Part shown: piece after piece, positions 43,141 through 43,172 of the stretch
Numbering within the stretch: the stretch's first letter is position 1
Layout: each line of letters begins with the position of its first letter
NCBI GenBank assembly: GCA_021405325.1
Contig: QWII01000086.1
Coordinates: 1 to 43,172, forward strand
Direction: 5' to 3'
DNA: 43,172 nucleotides
From: Caldilinea sp. CFX5
Lineage (GTDB): Bacteria; Chloroflexota; Anaerolineae; Caldilineales; Caldilineaceae
Program-made: the position numbers and the translations under genes
The notes under the pieces: generated by a model
What the model was told of the DNA's origin: nothing
Seen by the model: the letters and a program-made list of their open reading frames with translations, nothing else
Databases searched by the model: none

Positions 43141-43172
43141 TAATTTATTTTTTAACGTACATCAATCCGTTG

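Noticed and set aside
1..43172. tRNA, rRNA or riboswitch genes
   Set aside because: I looked through the intergenic regions and saw no cloverleaf, rRNA segment or recognised riboswitch core; most gaps hold only hairpins and short repeats.

Overview
The window looks like a chromosomal segment of a filamentous or sheet-forming Chloroflexota bacterium (Anaerolineae/Caldilineae type). This is inferred from moderately high GC, large membrane Ser/Thr kinases with Pro/Thr-rich extracytoplasmic linkers, FHA proteins, stand-alone SUMF1-type domains, Rpn nucleases and many long, nearly perfect intergenic inverted repeats. No rRNA, tRNA or taxonomic marker gene is present, so the assignment is tentative.

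Region 1 (1-15557) is a biosynthetic locus. A short MITE-like element and a good sigma-70 promoter precede a plus-strand series. It encodes a P-type ATPase-like protein without the CPC metal motif, a chorismate lyase of the DUF98/Rv2949c family (chorismate to 4-hydroxybenzoate), a Tat-type lipoprotein substrate-binding protein, and a 2905-residue assembly-line enzyme (adenylation-ACP-KS-AT-DH-KR-ACP-condensation). Last comes a second P-type ATPase paralogue that has lost its phosphorylation motif, its nucleotide-binding domain and its hinge motif. The enzyme resembles mycobacterial FadD22 plus Pks15/1 fused and stripped of the enoyl reductase, with an acyltransferase-like condensation domain as the only release domain. 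The predicted product is a 4-hydroxyphenyl-capped unsaturated chain (coumaroyl-like after one round, aryl polyene if iterative) passed to an amine or alcohol.

Region 2 (15624-23349) is mixed: a small conserved protein and a thermonuclease with a zinc ribbon on the minus strand; a Cys-type cytoplasmic sulfatase, an Rpn/YhgA-type PD-(D/E)XK nuclease and an SDR oxidoreductase on the plus strand; then a secreted subtilisin and a small lipase-like hydrolase on the minus strand. Two genes here appear to have leaderless promoters.

Region 3 (23411-26954) is a probable catabolic operon: DHDPS-family aldolase, HpcH/HpaI aldolase and a glutamine-synthetase-like ligase. A promoter abuts an 18-bp palindromic operator in front of it.

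Region 4 (26963-40529, all minus strand) is a phospho-signalling island. It holds a membrane kinase with an extracytoplasmic SUMF1-fold domain, a secreted LysM protein with four DUF4399 repeats, a secreted protein with two tandem SUMF1-fold domains, an FHA-winged-helix regulator, a membrane VWA-like/FHA protein with GarA-like Thr motifs, a second membrane kinase translationally coupled to it, and a membrane PP2C phosphatase. The genes supply writer, eraser, readers, a DNA-binding output and surface sensors. None of the SUMF1 domains keeps the two catalytic cysteines.

Region 5 (40530-43172) holds a long intergenic stretch with a promoter and then the two ATPase subunits of a Dpp/Opp-type peptide importer, ending in a GC-rich hairpin with a T-rich tail. 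No permease is present in the window.
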